Shown: positions 34,950-43,489 of the stretch, one piece after another | How positions within the stretch are numbered: the first letter of the stretch is position 1 | Layout of the letters: every line of letters starts with the position of its first letter | Origin: Luteimonas granuli | GTDB taxonomy: Bacteria > Pseudomonadota > Gammaproteobacteria > Xanthomonadales > Xanthomonadaceae | Reading direction: 5' to 3' | NCBI RefSeq assembly: GCF_007795095.1 | Contig: NZ_CP042218.1 | Location: 2,645,001-2,709,000, forward strand | Length of the DNA: 64,000 nt | The notes under the pieces: model-generated | Told to the model about the DNA's origin: nothing | Databases searched by the model: none | Seen by the model: only the letters and a program-made list of their open reading frames with translations | Made by a program: the position numbers and the translations under genes

Positions 34950-35507
34950 ATGCCCACCATCGTCCTCACCGAGTTCGCACGCCGGCGGCTGTTCCGCGAG
35001 GCGCGCCGCAACACCATCCAGGACATCACCCCCGAGGAGTTCGAGCGGCACCTCAACGCCGTTGCACCGTTGAAGGTGCTCGACGGCTACGCGCCGTTCT
35101 GCAAGCTCCACGTGCACCGCAACTGGACCTCGACGCGCTGCCTTGCGGTGCCGGTCACGGACGCCAACCGCCACCTACTGCGCTCCGACTACGAGGCCCG
35201 CACCGACGACGAGCTGCCGGTGCTGGTGCGCTGGTTCGAAGGCCTGGAGCCGCCGGTGGCCGATTACCTGGTGGTGATCCTCTACGACCGCGGGCAGCTG
35301 GCGAAGGAAGGCACGGCCATCGATGCCGACTGGGGCGTGGTCGGCTGCATGTACACCGCGGAACCGGTGGAGACGCCGATGGCGCCGGTCACCATGATGC
35401 GGAACGCGCTGGGCGTGGAGGAGGGCGGTTCGGGCGTGCCGCTGGATCGCGACGCTTACCGCCGCAGCGTGGAGTTCTGGCGCACGCACGCCAACTGGCG
35501 CGGCTAG
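34950..35507 (+). CDS. DUF3228 family protein
   Basis: The 185-residue protein begins MPTIVLTEFARRRLFREARR and contains KLHVHRNWTSTRCLAVPVT and a VVGCMYTAEPVETPMAPVTM segment, consistent with DUF3228, a conserved family without known function. The ATG at 34950 gives the typical N-terminus. It converges with the MBL-fold pseudogene; the two ends overlap by 4 bp. Confidence 0.75.
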   Translation: MPTIVLTEFARRRLFREARRNTIQDITPEEFERHLNAVAPLKVLDGYAPFCKLHVHRNWTSTRCLAVPVTDANRHLLRSDYEARTDDELPVLVRWFEGLEPPVADYLVVILYDRGQLAKEGTAIDADWGVVGCMYTAEPVETPMAPVTMMRNALGVEEGGSGVPLDRDAYRRSVEFWRTHANWRG

Positions 35508-36635
35508 CCGCGGCGCGACGTCACGCGGAGCCGGGCGCCCACGTACCAGGCCGCGGCCAGCGTCGCCGTCAGCGCTCCGGCCAGCGAGGTGGCGATCGCG
35601 GCGTGGACGCGGCGCGGGCTGGAGAGGGTGAAGTTCGCATGCCGCGCATGGAAACCGTTGAACTCGCGGAGCGCCTCCGCGAGTGCCATCAGGTCTTCCC
35701 CCGCGAGCTCGAGACGCCGCTCGTCGGGGCGGTGGCTGGCGCGGGCCGGATAGAGCCTGCCGTTCGCATCCAGGTCGATCCGCCCGCCGAGAACGTGCGC
35801 GATCGGCCTGTCCTGCAGGAATTCCACGATGCGCGCGGCGCTGTCGCGGTATGCGCGCAGATCCCTCGACCCGCAGGCGGCCGGGCAGCAGGAAACCACC
35901 GGTGAACAGGATCCCGGTCAGGCGGTCATGGAAGACGAGGCCGGCGGGATGGTGTCCGGGTGCCGGGAGCACATCCACCGTCCGTCCGCCCAGGTCCAGC
36001 TCGGCCGCACCGCGGGGCCACTCATCCAGGCCGAAGTAGGCCTGCACGCCTCCAAGCGATGGGGGAACGATCTCGACCGGCAACGGGAAGCCGGGGAACA
36101 CGGCGTCCTCGGCGGGCTGGTCCCGGTAGCCGCGTGAAGGAGCGACGAGGCGCTGGACGCCGGCCGACCATTCGTCCAGGTCGAAGGACGCCTTCATGCC
36201 GTCCAGCGGCAGCATGGTCCGGGTGCCTGTGCCCGCGATGGACCTGGAGTCGCCCGCGGACCGGTCGCGATGGCTGTGGGTCGGGGCGACCACCAGCGAC
36301 AGGTCCGGCGCATCCTGCTCCGCCAGCAGCCCGAGCACGGTGGCCGCCAGCGTCATCGCGACGGGGTCCGCGGCGTCGCCGGCGCCGATCAGCAGCGCCC
36401 GTTCGGAGCCGACGAGCAGGTACATGAACCTGGCCTGGAAGTCCACGCACGGGTTCTGGCGCAGGATCCAGGTCCGGCGCTCATAGGCGTGCGCCTGCAG
36501 AGGCGGCTGGGGCGTCGCCGCACAGTCGGGTGCACCTTCGTTCCAGCGGACCGCCATGGATCCGGGCAGCAGATGCGCCGACGCGTCCAGGGCGAATGCC
36601 ATGGCCAGCAGCGCCATGGACGGCGGGCATCTCAC
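35504..36635 (-). pseudogene. MBL-fold hydrolase-like protein with a one-base frameshift
   Basis: The N-terminal frame encodes a signal peptide (SMALLAMAFALDASAH), a strand FMYLLVGSERALLIGAGDAA, an HSHRD metal motif (PTHSHRDRSAGD) and PAPGHHPAGLVFHDRLTGIL, all as in metallo-beta-lactamase-fold enzymes. Near 35868 the frame shifts; deleting one G from a GGG restores continuity into RDLRAYRDSAARIVEFL and a C-terminal membrane helix. Some consensus ligands differ (GGF instead of GD after LFT), so activity would be doubtful even if intact. The GTG start overlaps the stop of a short upstream ORF. Confidence 0.7.
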
Positions 36636-36718
36636 CTCATCGTTCCGGGATGTCCCCTTGGCACGGCGGCACCAGGGCGCAGCACGCACGGATGGGCGAA
36701 GACATCTTCGATCTTCAT
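36632..36718 (-). CDS. Possible 28-residue leader peptide before the MBL-fold gene
   Basis: A strong ribosome site (GGAGGAAT) precedes an ATG opening MKIEDVFAHPCVLRPGAAVP and a stop that overlaps the GTG of the MBL-fold gene (GTGA). The arrangement implies translational coupling. The peptide has no recognised family and may be only an upstream ORF. Confidence 0.35.
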   Translation of the reverse strand: MKIEDVFAHPCVLRPGAAVPRGHPGTMR

Positions 36719-36860
36719 CGGATTCCTCCAGGTGTGCGGCCATTTTCCGTGCGGCGCTGTCCCGGGTCTTGGCCGGAATTGACGCCTTGCGCGAGATCCG
36801 CGGAAGGCGCTGGGCTATTCTCCGGGCGTTCGAACTGCCGGCATCCGGAGGACACAGGCC

Positions 36861-38438
36861 ATGCATGCATCGGGGTGGGGAAGGCGCAGGTTCATGGGAG
36901 CGATGGTGGCGGGGACCGCCTGCGCGGCGCTGCCGTCCTTGCCGGGCCGGGCCGCGCCGGACGGGCGGCTGTCGGGCTGGCTGCTGCGCGACGTGCTGCT
37001 GGTGGACGGCAGCGGCAGTCCGGCCCGGATCACCGACGTGCTGGTGCGCGGCGATCGCGTCGAGCGCATCGGCCGGCTGTCCGCGGCCGATGCGCGCGGC
37101 CTGCGGGTGATCGAGGGCGGCGGCCGCGTGCTGGCGCCGGGTTTCATCGACCTGCATACCCATGGCGATCCGCTGGAGCGGGCCTTCACGCCCTTCCTCG
37201 CGATGGGTGTGACCACCGTGGTGCTGGGCCAGGATGGCGGCAGTCCGGCGCTGTCCGGGGCGCATGCGGCGGCCGGCAGCCTGCCGGACTGGATGGATGC
37301 GGTGGCCCACGCGGCGCCGGACATCAACGTCGCCACGCTCTCCGGCCACGGAGCCCTGCGCCGACGCGCGGGCATCGACGACGGCATTCGCCAGCCGTCC
37401 GACGAAGCGCTCGCGCGCCTGTGCGCGATCCTCGAGGCCGACCTGCGCGCCGGCGCCTTCGGCATGTCCACCGGCCTGGAATACGTGCCCGGCCGCTACG
37501 CCGAGCCGCGTGAGCTCGCGGCCCTGGGGCCGGTGCTTGCCGGCGTCGATGCCGTGGTGATGAGCCATATGCGCTCGGAGGATGCCGGCGACGTGCGCGA
37601 GTCCATCCGCGAACTGGTCGCCGCCGCCGGCCCGGCGCGGGCGCATGTCTCGCACCTGAAAATGGTCTACGGCAGGGGCGAGGACGCGGCCGGCGACCTG
37701 CTCGATTTCCTGCAGTCGCTGCGCAGTCCGGGCCAGCCGCTGACCGCGGACGCCTATCCCTACGAGGCCAGCTACACCGGCGTCGCGATCCTGTTTCCCG
37801 AATGGGCCCTGCCGCCGACCGACTACGCGACGGTGCGCGCGGCGCGCGTGGACGAGCTGCGCGCGCATCTGCAGCAGCGCATGATCCTGCGTGGCGGCCC
37901 GGAGGCCCTGCTGTTCGGAACCGGGCCACACGCGGGCAGGACGCTGGCGCAGGTGGCGGAAGCGCGCGGAATGCCCTTCGCCGACGTGCTGCTCGACATC
38001 GGCCCGGGTGGCGGACAGGCCGCGCACTTCGTCATGGACCGCGCGCTGCAGGATCGCCTGTTGCTGGACCCTCGGGTGGCCGTGGCCAGCGACGGCTCGC
38101 CGGGCGGCAGTCATCCGCGCGGGGCGGGCACCTTCGCCAAATGGATCGAGGAGTTCGCGGTGCGTGCGCCGCGGGTCCCGCTCGAGGAGGCTGTGCGCAA
38201 GGCGACGGCGCTGCCGGCCTCGATCCTCGGCCTGTCCGATCGCGGCATCGTGCGCCCCGGTGCGCGGGCCGACCTGCTGCTGTTCGATCCCGCACGCATC
38301 CGCGCGAAGGCCGACTACGTGAACCCGACTGCGCTGGCCGAAGGCTTCGACCTGGTGCTGGTGAACGGGCAGCCGGCGCTGGAGGACGGCGCGGCGATCG
38401 CGCGCGCGGGACGCCTGCTGCGACGCGGCGGTGCCTGA
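36861..38438 (+). CDS. N-acyl-D-amino-acid deacylase family amidohydrolase
   Basis: The 525-residue protein starts with a twin-arginine-like signal (GRRRFMGAMVAGTACAALPS). It follows the D-aminoacylase layout: GRVLAPGFIDLHTHGDPLER (metal-binding HxH), ADLRAGAFGMSTGLEYVPG, VVMSHMRSEDAGDVRES, VSHLKMVYG, and VAVASDGSPGGSHPRGAGTF (catalytic Asp), ending with a small beta domain. Enzymes of the group remove acyl groups from N-acyl-D-amino acids or D-glutamate. GGAGG precedes the ATG at 36861. Export suggests a role in scavenging cell-wall or peptide fragments; the substrate is not predictable. Confidence 0.8.
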   Translation: MHASGWGRRRFMGAMVAGTACAALPSLPGRAAPDGRLSGWLLRDVLLVDGSGSPARITDVLVRGDRVERIGRLSAADARGLRVIEGGGRVLAPGFIDLHTHGDPLERAFTPFLAMGVTTVVLGQDGGSPALSGAHAAAGSLPDWMDAVAHAAPDINVATLSGHGALRRRAGIDDGIRQPSDEALARLCAILEADLRAGAFGMSTGLEYVPGRYAEPRELAALGPVLAGVDAVVMSHMRSEDAGDVRESIRELVAAAGPARAHVSHLKMVYGRGEDAAGDLLDFLQSLRSPGQPLTADAYPYEASYTGVAILFPEWALPPTDYATVRAARVDELRAHLQQRMILRGGPEALLFGTGPHAGRTLAQVAEARGMPFADVLLDIGPGGGQAAHFVMDRALQDRLLLDPRVAVASDGSPGGSHPRGAGTFAKWIEEFAVRAPRVPLEEAVRKATALPASILGLSDRGIVRPGARADLLLFDPARIRAKADYVNPTALAEGFDLVLVNGQPALEDGAAIARAGRLLRRGGA

Positions 38439-38573
38439 GCACGATCCTCCTGACCCGCTCTCTGCGCAGCGGCCGTGAAGCGGACACAAAGGGTTTTTTC
38501 ACGTCCGGCGAACCGCGCTGCTGCTGTCCTGCCCGTCCCGGGACATCCCCATCCCGGGCACGAGGGAGCCGCC

Positions 38574-39302
38574 ATGATCGCCAGAGTCCTGAAACTCGCC
38601 CTGCTCGCGGGCGCCGGCATGGCCGCCTGGAAGGCGATGCAGCCACGGCGGTCCGGTCCGTTCTTCGAACGCGCCCTGCGCGACGGTGCGGCTGAAGTGC
38701 AGGCCGCGCGCTCGGCCCAGCTGCGCGGCGCGTCGGCGGAGCTGCGCAGGTTCGCCCAGCAGCTCGAGCACGACCACGCCGCGCTCAACGCACGCCTGGC
38801 GGAGGCGGGCGGGCTGCAGGTTCCGGAACCGGACGCGCGCCAGCAGGCCGGATTGGCGCGGATCGATGCCTGCCAGGGGGAGGCCTACGACCGGGCATGG
38901 CTGCGGCACATGGCGCGCGGACACGCCCGGGCGATCCGCATGTTCCAGCGCGAGGTCGACCAGGCCGGCGCCGGCGCGTCGCTCGCCGCGCAGGCGCTGC
39001 CGACGCTGCGCGGCCATGCCCGCAGGATCGGTGCACTGAGGGAGTCCGGCGGTGCCCGCGCTGCGGCGGATGCCGGCCGGGCTGCCGGCGACACCCCCAC
39101 GCGACGGCCACGATGGCCTGAAACCAGGGGCGCGGGGCTGGTCCGGCGTGTCGTCGATCGTGTGCTAATGTCGCGATTCCGGCGGCCGCGCAGGGGATTG
39201 CATGCGGCCAGGGGGCACGGGGAAGGCTCCGTCGTGCACCCCACGGCGGCGACAGGCAGGCCCGGTCATGGGGGTAGGACGTGTCGAAACTGCTCGAATT
39301 GA
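38574..39302 (+). CDS. DUF4142 family protein with long tail
   Basis: The 242-residue frame opens with a membrane-anchor helix (MIARVLKLALLAGAGMAAWK). A four-helix DUF4142-like domain follows (QLRGASAELRRFAQQLEHDH, AYDRAWLRHMARGHARAIRM) to about residue 155. The last 85 residues are Arg/Pro/Gly-rich and look like readthrough. The frame overlaps the borosin precursor gene by 22 bp. GAGGGAG lies upstream of the ATG. Function unknown; a link with the borosin genes is only positional. Confidence 0.6.
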   Translation: MIARVLKLALLAGAGMAAWKAMQPRRSGPFFERALRDGAAEVQAARSAQLRGASAELRRFAQQLEHDHAALNARLAEAGGLQVPEPDARQQAGLARIDACQGEAYDRAWLRHMARGHARAIRMFQREVDQAGAGASLAAQALPTLRGHARRIGALRESGGARAAADAGRAAGDTPTRRPRWPETRGAGLVRRVVDRVLMSRFRRPRRGLHAARGHGEGSVVHPTAATGRPGHGGRTCRNCSN

Positions 39303-39496
39303 TGAGGAACCTCGGCAGCGATGCCGCCCTTGCGGCCGAATATGCGCAGGATCCCGAGGCGGTGATCCGCCGCGCCGGGCTGACCGGCGAGGAGCGTCGC
39401 GCGATGCTCGACCGCGACTATGGGGCCGTCCAGCGGCTCAGCGGGCTGGCGGACGGGGCGTTCGCCACCAACCACATCATCAAGGCCTACGAGTAG
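39281..39496 (+). CDS. Split-borosin precursor (SonA-like; LigA-like leader domain)
   Basis: The 71-residue protein (GTG start) reads LLELMRNLGSDAALAAEYAQ then DPEAVIRRAGLTGEERRAML, the pattern of the borosin-binding domain of SonA and of LigA-like small proteins. A short C-terminal tail ends ATNHIIKAYE. In SonA of Shewanella oneidensis a separate methyltransferase N-methylates backbone amides in a comparable hydrophobic tail. The methyltransferase gene follows by 21 bp. By analogy the HII segment is the likely modified core. The similarity is from memory of the published SonA sequence; the modification itself is inferred. Confidence 0.75.
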   Translation: MSKLLELMRNLGSDAALAAEYAQDPEAVIRRAGLTGEERRAMLDRDYGAVQRLSGLADGAFATNHIIKAYE

Positions 39497-39517
39497 CGGC
39501 GGCAGACGCCGGTCGCC

Positions 39518-42043
39518 GTGGCGCTCCGCCTGTCCCTGTGCCGACCGGCAGCCTTCGCCGTCCTGTGGCTGGCGCTCGTCTGCGGGTCCGCGTCCGCGAA
39601 TGAAGCGCTGGAGCCGGAGGTCGCCGAGATCGAGCGGATGGCGGTCACCGAACACTGGGAGGTGTCGGAGGCGAAGATCCGTGAACTCTCCGCGCAGTCC
39701 GACGCGCTCGGCCCGGGACAGCGCCATCGCATCGAGTACGTCCATCTGCGCAACCTTGCCCGCGCCGGCAGCCAGGAGGCCGCCCTCGAAGGGATCGGTG
39801 CGCTGCTGCGCGAGGACCTGGCGCCGGCGCTGCGGCTGCGCGTCTACACCACGGGCATCAGCATCGCCGCCAACGTCGAGGACTGGCCGCTGGCATTCGG
39901 ATGGCTGAGCGAAGGCCTGTCGAGCCTGTCGGAGGCGCCCGCGGAGTCGCCGAGGCTGCTCGGTGCCGCCAGCTATCTGCACACGTTGGTCGGCGAGACC
40001 GGCAAGGCGCGCGAACTGGCGCTGCAGGCGCTGGCCGTGATCGAAGCCGGCGACGACGCCAGGGCCCTGTGCCATGCGTTCGCCGACGTGGCGCTGGCCG
40101 AGGACCATGCCGGCAACTTCGGCGAGGCGCTGGCCTGGCGGAATCGCCAGATCGGCGCCTGTACGCGGGCCGGCGACCTGATCTTCATCGCCAACGGCAA
40201 GTACGGCGTCGGCAAGATGCTGGCCGCGCAGGGGCGCCATGCCGAGGCGCTGGGCTGGGCACGACAGGCACTGTCCGAGTTCGAGGCCGCCGGCTTCATG
40301 GCAGGCGTCTGGAGCGCGCGGCTGGTCCTGGCGGACAGCCTGATCGCGTTGGACCAGGGGCTCGACGAGGCCGAAGCGCTCCTGGCCGACACCCTCGGCT
40401 ATTACCGCGCGCAGGAGTCGCACCGCGCGATCGCCGAGACCCGGCATCTGTTCGCGCGGCTCGCCGAGCGTCGCGGCGATCCCGATGCGGCGCTCGCGCA
40501 CCTCAAGCTGGCGGTTTCGGCCACCGGCGATGCCGAGCGCGAGGCCCACGAACGCCGGCTCGCCTATCTGCAGGTCGAGTTCGATACCCGGCTGAAGGAG
40601 CAGCAGATCGCCCTGCTCGAAGCCGAGCGGGAACTGGCGGCACTGCACGCCGAGGCGGCCGGGCGCCGACAGCTGCTGCTCTGGGCCGGCATGTCCGCGC
40701 TGCTGTTGACCGCGATCCTGCTGGCGCTGCTGCTGCGCCACACGCGGCGCGAACGCCGGCGTTACCGCTGGCAGTCCGAGCACGACAGCCTGACCGGTCT
40801 CTACAACTATCAGCAGGTGCGCAGGCGCGGCGAGGCGGCGTTCGCGGCCGCGCGCGACCGGGGTCGCCCGTTCACGGCCATCGTCGCCGACATCGATCGC
40901 TTCAAGCAGGTCAACGACCGCTACGGCCACGCGGCGGGCGACGAGGCGCTGCGTGCGCTGGGCGCCTGGATCGGAGCGGTGGTCGGCGAGCGGGGCATCG
41001 CGGGGCGCAGCGGCGGCGACGAGTTCACCATCCTGCTCGAGGCGGACGCCGCCGAGGCCGAAGCGCTGCTGCAGCGGCTGCGCGACCGGATCGGGCCGAT
41101 CACCGTGTTCGGGCGGACCTTCCGCATCGACCTCAGTACCGGCGTCTGCCAGCACGACGGACGCGCCGCCACGCTGGAACACCTGATCCACGAGGCCGAC
41201 CTGGCCCTGTACCGCGCCAAGCACGAGGGTCGCGGCCGCATTGTCCGCACCGGGGCCGCCGGCGGGTCGCGGGGAGGGCTGGTGGTGGTCGGCAGCGGCA
41301 TCCAGTTCGGACGCCACGCCAGCGAGCGCTGCATGTCGGAAATCCGCGAGGCCGAGGTGGTCTTCTGCCTGGTGGACCCGGTCGCGCTGGGCATGATCCG
41401 CGCGTTCCGGCCCGACGCGGTCAACCTGGGCGAGCATTACGCCGAGGGCAAGGACCGGCGCGCCACCTACCGCGAGATCGATGCCGCGATCATGGCCGAG
41501 GTCCGGGCCGGAAAACGCGTATGCGCGGTGTTCTACGGCCATCCGGGCGTATTCGCCGACGTCCCGCACGCGGTCCTCCGAAAGGCGCGGGCGGAAGGCA
41601 TCCCGGCGCGCATGGAGCCGGGGATCTCCGCCGAGGCCTGCCTCTATGCCGACCTCGGCATCGACCCGGGCCAGCGCGGCGTGCAGTCGATGGAGGCCAC
41701 GCACTTCCTGGTGTACGAGCGCCAGCTCGACGCCGCCGGTCTGGTGCTGTTGTGGCAGGTGGCACTCTCGGGCGACCTGTCGTGCACCCGTGTCCATGCC
41801 GAGCGCGCGGGCCTGCAGGCGCTGGTCGATCGGCTGCTGCGCTGGTACCCGCCCGACCACGAGGTGATCCTCTACGAGGCGGCGCGGCTGCCGATCGAGG
41901 AGCCGCGTTCCGATCGCCTGCCGCTGGGCGAGCTGCCGACGGCCCGCTACGAGGAATACACCACCCTGGTGATCCCGCCGCTGGGCGAACTGTGCCGTGC
42001 GCCTGCCAGCGCCGCCGGACACGTTATCCTTTCCGGCCCTTGA
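39518..42043 (+). CDS. TPR-membrane-GGDEF protein fused to a borosin-type N-methyltransferase
   Basis: The 841-residue product has a signal peptide (about residues 1-28), a TPR-like helical region (30-370), a membrane helix (about 386-406, LLLWAGMSALLLTAILLALL) and a GGDEF domain (about 415-575) with an intact RSGGDEF at 495-501. The inhibitory RxxD site lacks its Asp (RGIA). From about 585 it is a tetrapyrrole-methylase-fold methyltransferase very like SonM: LVVVGSGIQFGRH, VCAVFYGHPGVFADVPHAVL, MEPGISAEACLYADLGIDPG, WYPPDHEVILYEAARLPIEE and a TLVIPPLG end. Topology places TPRs in the periplasm and GGDEF plus methyltransferase in the cytosol. It should modify the precursor encoded just upstream. 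A GTG start is used. Confidence 0.8.
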   Translation: MALRLSLCRPAAFAVLWLALVCGSASANEALEPEVAEIERMAVTEHWEVSEAKIRELSAQSDALGPGQRHRIEYVHLRNLARAGSQEAALEGIGALLREDLAPALRLRVYTTGISIAANVEDWPLAFGWLSEGLSSLSEAPAESPRLLGAASYLHTLVGETGKARELALQALAVIEAGDDARALCHAFADVALAEDHAGNFGEALAWRNRQIGACTRAGDLIFIANGKYGVGKMLAAQGRHAEALGWARQALSEFEAAGFMAGVWSARLVLADSLIALDQGLDEAEALLADTLGYYRAQESHRAIAETRHLFARLAERRGDPDAALAHLKLAVSATGDAEREAHERRLAYLQVEFDTRLKEQQIALLEAERELAALHAEAAGRRQLLLWAGMSALLLTAILLALLLRHTRRERRRYRWQSEHDSLTGLYNYQQVRRRGEAAFAAARDRGRPFTAIVADIDRFKQVNDRYGHAAGDEALRALGAWIGAVVGERGIAGRSGGDEFTILLEADAAEAEALLQRLRDRIGPITVFGRTFRIDLSTGVCQHDGRAATLEHLIHEADLALYRAKHEGRGRIVRTGAAGGSRGGLVVVGSGIQFGRHASERCMSEIREAEVVFCLVDPVALGMIRAFRPDAVNLGEHYAEGKDRRATYREIDAAIMAEVRAGKRVCAVFYGHPGVFADVPHAVLRKARAEGIPARMEPGISAEACLYADLGIDPGQRGVQSMEATHFLVYERQLDAAGLVLLWQVALSGDLSCTRVHAERAGLQALVDRLLRWYPPDHEVILYEAARLPIEEPRSDRLPLGELPTARYEEYTTLVIPPLGELCRAPASAAGHVILSGP

Positions 42044-42107
42044 ACCCTCCGGAAGGGAGCTGGATGGACACGTCACGCCCGTCACGGCCCGTCATGCGGG
42101 GCCGTCG

Positions 42108-42986
42108 ATGAGCCGGCTGCGCGCGGCCCTGGTGCTTCTGTTCACCGTGGCCAGCATCCTCGTGCATGCGCTGCCCCTGCTCGCGGTGGCCGTCTTCAAG
42201 GCGCTGCTGCCGCTGGCGCCGGTGCGGCGCGCCTGCAACGCGGTGCTGGCGCGCATCGCCGAGAGCTGGATCGGCGTCAACAACGCGATGATCGACGGCC
42301 TGACCTCCACGCGCTTCCATGTCGGCGGCGACGAAGGGCTGCTGCCGGACGGCCACTACCTGGTGCTCGCCAACCACCAGAGCTGGGTCGACATCCTGGT
42401 GCTGCAGAAGGTGTTCAACCGCCGTATTCCGCTGCTGCGCTTCTTCCTCAAGCGGCAGCTGTTCTGGGTGCCGGTGCTTGGACTGGCGTGGTGGGCGCTC
42501 GATTTCCCGTTCATGGGCCGCTACACGCACCGCCAGGTGGCGAAGAACCCGGAGCTGGGCAGGCGCGACATGGAGGCCACGCGCCGCGCCTGCGCGAAGT
42601 TCAGGGACATGCCGGTATCGATGATGAACTTCGTCGAGGGCACGCGCTTCACGCCGGAGAAACATGCGGCGCAGGCCTCGCCCTTCCGCCACCTGCTGAA
42701 GCCGCGCGCCGGGGGCGTGGCCTTCGTGGTCGATGCGATGGGTGAAGGGCTGCACGCGCTGCTGGATGTCACCATCGCGTACCCCGGCGGGCGGCCGACG
42801 ATGTTCGACCTGATGGCCGGGCGCATCCCCGAAGTGCGCGTGCACCTGCGCCAGCGGCCGATCCCGACCGATGTCGCCGGCGGTCGTTACCAGGAGGACC
42901 GCGCCGCGCGTGCCCGCTTCCAGCAGTGGCTCAACCGCCTCTGGGAGCAGAAGGACGCGGACATGGAGCGTATGCTCCGCGGCTAG
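42108..42986 (+). CDS. 1-acyl-sn-glycerol-3-phosphate acyltransferase (PlsC family, YihG-like)
   Basis: The 292-residue membrane-associated enzyme has an N-terminal helix (LVLLFTVASILVHALPLLAV) and the acyltransferase motifs: NHQSWVDIL (HX4D), RFFLKRQLFWVPVLGLAWWA, FVEGTRFTPEK (substrate motif) and the later AGGVAFVVDAM block. It transfers acyl chains to lysophosphatidic acid or a related lipid. E. coli YihG has this layout. It lies 64 bp after the methyltransferase gene on the same strand and could be cotranscribed; a functional link is doubtful. Confidence 0.8.
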   Translation: MSRLRAALVLLFTVASILVHALPLLAVAVFKALLPLAPVRRACNAVLARIAESWIGVNNAMIDGLTSTRFHVGGDEGLLPDGHYLVLANHQSWVDILVLQKVFNRRIPLLRFFLKRQLFWVPVLGLAWWALDFPFMGRYTHRQVAKNPELGRRDMEATRRACAKFRDMPVSMMNFVEGTRFTPEKHAAQASPFRHLLKPRAGGVAFVVDAMGEGLHALLDVTIAYPGGRPTMFDLMAGRIPEVRVHLRQRPIPTDVAGGRYQEDRAARARFQQWLNRLWEQKDADMERMLRG

Positions 42987-43016
42987 GCGCCGGGGCGGCG
43001 GGGAGAGGGGGAAGTC

Positions 43017-43451
43017 ATGGTCAACGTGCTGCGCAACGTTTCCGCAGTGGTCCTCGGCCTGGCCGTCGGCAGCGTCGTCAACATGGCGATCATCGCGCTG
43101 GGCCCGTCCCTCGTGCCGCCGCCCGCCGGCGTGGACACGACGACCGCCGAAGGACTGGCCGCGGGCATCCATCTGTTCGAACCACGGCATTTCGTCGCGC
43201 CCTTCCTTGCCCATGCACTGGGGACGCTGGCCGGTGCCTTCGCGGCCTGGCTGGTCGCGGGGAGCAGCAAGGCGGTATTCGCCTGGACGATCGGGGCGGT
43301 CTTCCTCGCCGGGGGCATGGCCGTGGCCTTCATGATCCCCGCGCCGGCCTGGTTCATCGCGGTCGATCTCCTGCTGGCCTACTTGCCGATGGCGTGGCTG
43401 GCGATCGTCGCCGGCACGCGGCTGCGGCGCGGCGGCACGGGCGTCCTCTGA
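43017..43451 (+). CDS. Hypothetical four-helix membrane protein
   Basis: The 144-residue protein has four hydrophobic helices (VSAVVLGLAVGSVVNMAIIA, FLAHALGTLAGAFAAWLVAG, FAWTIGAVFLAGGMAVAFMI, VDLLLAYLPMAWLAIVAG). I recognise no named family. A GGGGGAAG ribosome site precedes the ATG. It sits 30 bp after the acyltransferase gene on the same strand. Confidence 0.65.
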   Translation: MVNVLRNVSAVVLGLAVGSVVNMAIIALGPSLVPPPAGVDTTTAEGLAAGIHLFEPRHFVAPFLAHALGTLAGAFAAWLVAGSSKAVFAWTIGAVFLAGGMAVAFMIPAPAWFIAVDLLLAYLPMAWLAIVAGTRLRRGGTGVL

Positions 43452-43489
43452 CGCGAGGATCCGGCCGTGGGCCTGGCGGTCGCGGCCGC

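Noticed and set aside
35175..38489. 1104-codon reverse ORF spanning the deacylase gene and part of the MBL gene
   Set aside because: Only the part from 36635 downward is protein-like (the MBL N-terminus). The rest is antisense to the deacylase.
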